Part shown: positions 5,547 through 5,600 of the stretch, one piece after another
Layout: each line of letters begins with the position of its first letter
Numbering within the stretch: the first letter of the stretch is position 1
Assembly: GCA_964508055.1 (NCBI GenBank)
Contig: CAZDRI010000050.1
Span: 1-5,600 of the forward strand
DNA: 5,600 bases
Reading direction: 5' to 3'
Source of the DNA: CAZDRI01 sp964508055
Lineage (GTDB): Bacteria > Pseudomonadota > Gammaproteobacteria > PS1 > Pseudothioglobaceae
Position numbers and translations under genes: made by a program
The notes under the pieces: generated by a model
The model's input: only the letters and a program-made list of their open reading frames with translations
What the model was told of the DNA's origin: nothing
The model's database searches: none

Positions 5547-5600
5547 TGTTTAAGTTCAGAAACATATTGCACTTTTGTTTGACTGGGGAAAGGCTTAGGA
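5547..5600 (+). mobile_element. End of a repeated mobile element, right copy (54-bp repeat)
   Basis: This is the exact inverted copy of positions 2-55, again beginning TGTTTAAGTTCAGAAACATA and running off the window. The flank just inside is A/T-rich intergenic DNA (ACTAAG before the TG), unlike the hsdS flank of the other copy. The two copies are thus two insertions of one element, or its two ends if its terminal inverted repeats are very long, and not a direct duplication of the locus. The element body is not in view. An assembly overlap at a contig end would look the same. Confidence 0.75.

Noticed and set aside
2..5600. The whole window as a composite transposon carrying metabolic genes
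   Set aside because: The cargo is core housekeeping genes in their normal gammaproteobacterial order, and one element end interrupts a gene inside the window. Independent insertions explain it better. Target duplications outside the window cannot be seen.

Overview
The window looks like a chromosomal segment of an AT-rich gammaproteobacterium. The gene order tpiA-secG-tRNA-Leu(GAG) is the usual gammaproteobacterial arrangement, and every intact protein reads as a proteobacterial housekeeping protein. The strong A/T codon bias with complete biosynthetic genes would fit a marine sulfur-oxidiser of the SUP05/Thioglobus kind, or a symbiont relative. That placement is an impression from memory and was not tested. 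All intact genes lie on the minus strand.

Reading from right to left, in the direction of transcription, positions 5250-2390 hold a tight three-gene operon. It has a good sigma70-like promoter (5222-5250), a P-loop ATPase of unknown function (4350-5186), a MetA-family homoserine acyltransferase (3295-4350, overlapping the ATPase stop by 1 nt) and ribF (2390-3292, 2 nt after metA). A 201-nt gap carries the likely tpiA promoter. It is followed by tpiA (1439-2188), secG (1064-1435, 3 nt later) and tRNA-Leu(GAG) (967-1048).

Beyond the tRNA, positions 967 to 1 change character. This part holds the wreck of a type I restriction-modification locus. A piece of hsdM keeps part of the N-terminal region and what looks like the extreme C-terminus, with the SAM-binding and catalytic core missing. 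It is followed by the first ~127 codons of hsdS. Each gene also has a one-base homopolymer frameshift, so neither can make a full product.

The most striking structural feature is a perfect 54-bp inverted repeat at the two ends of the window (2-55 and 5547-5600). The left copy starts exactly where HsdS homology stops, so it looks like the end of a mobile element that interrupts hsdS. The right copy is the same element end in the opposite orientation, in AT-rich intergenic DNA upstream of the ATPase-metA-ribF promoter. The body of the element lies outside the window. A length of 54-55 nt is also what a short-read assembler leaves when a contig stops at a repeat, so these ends may be contig ends.

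I see no new defence or other unknown system beyond these points. The most interesting uncharacterised gene is the ATPase that is translationally coupled to metA.
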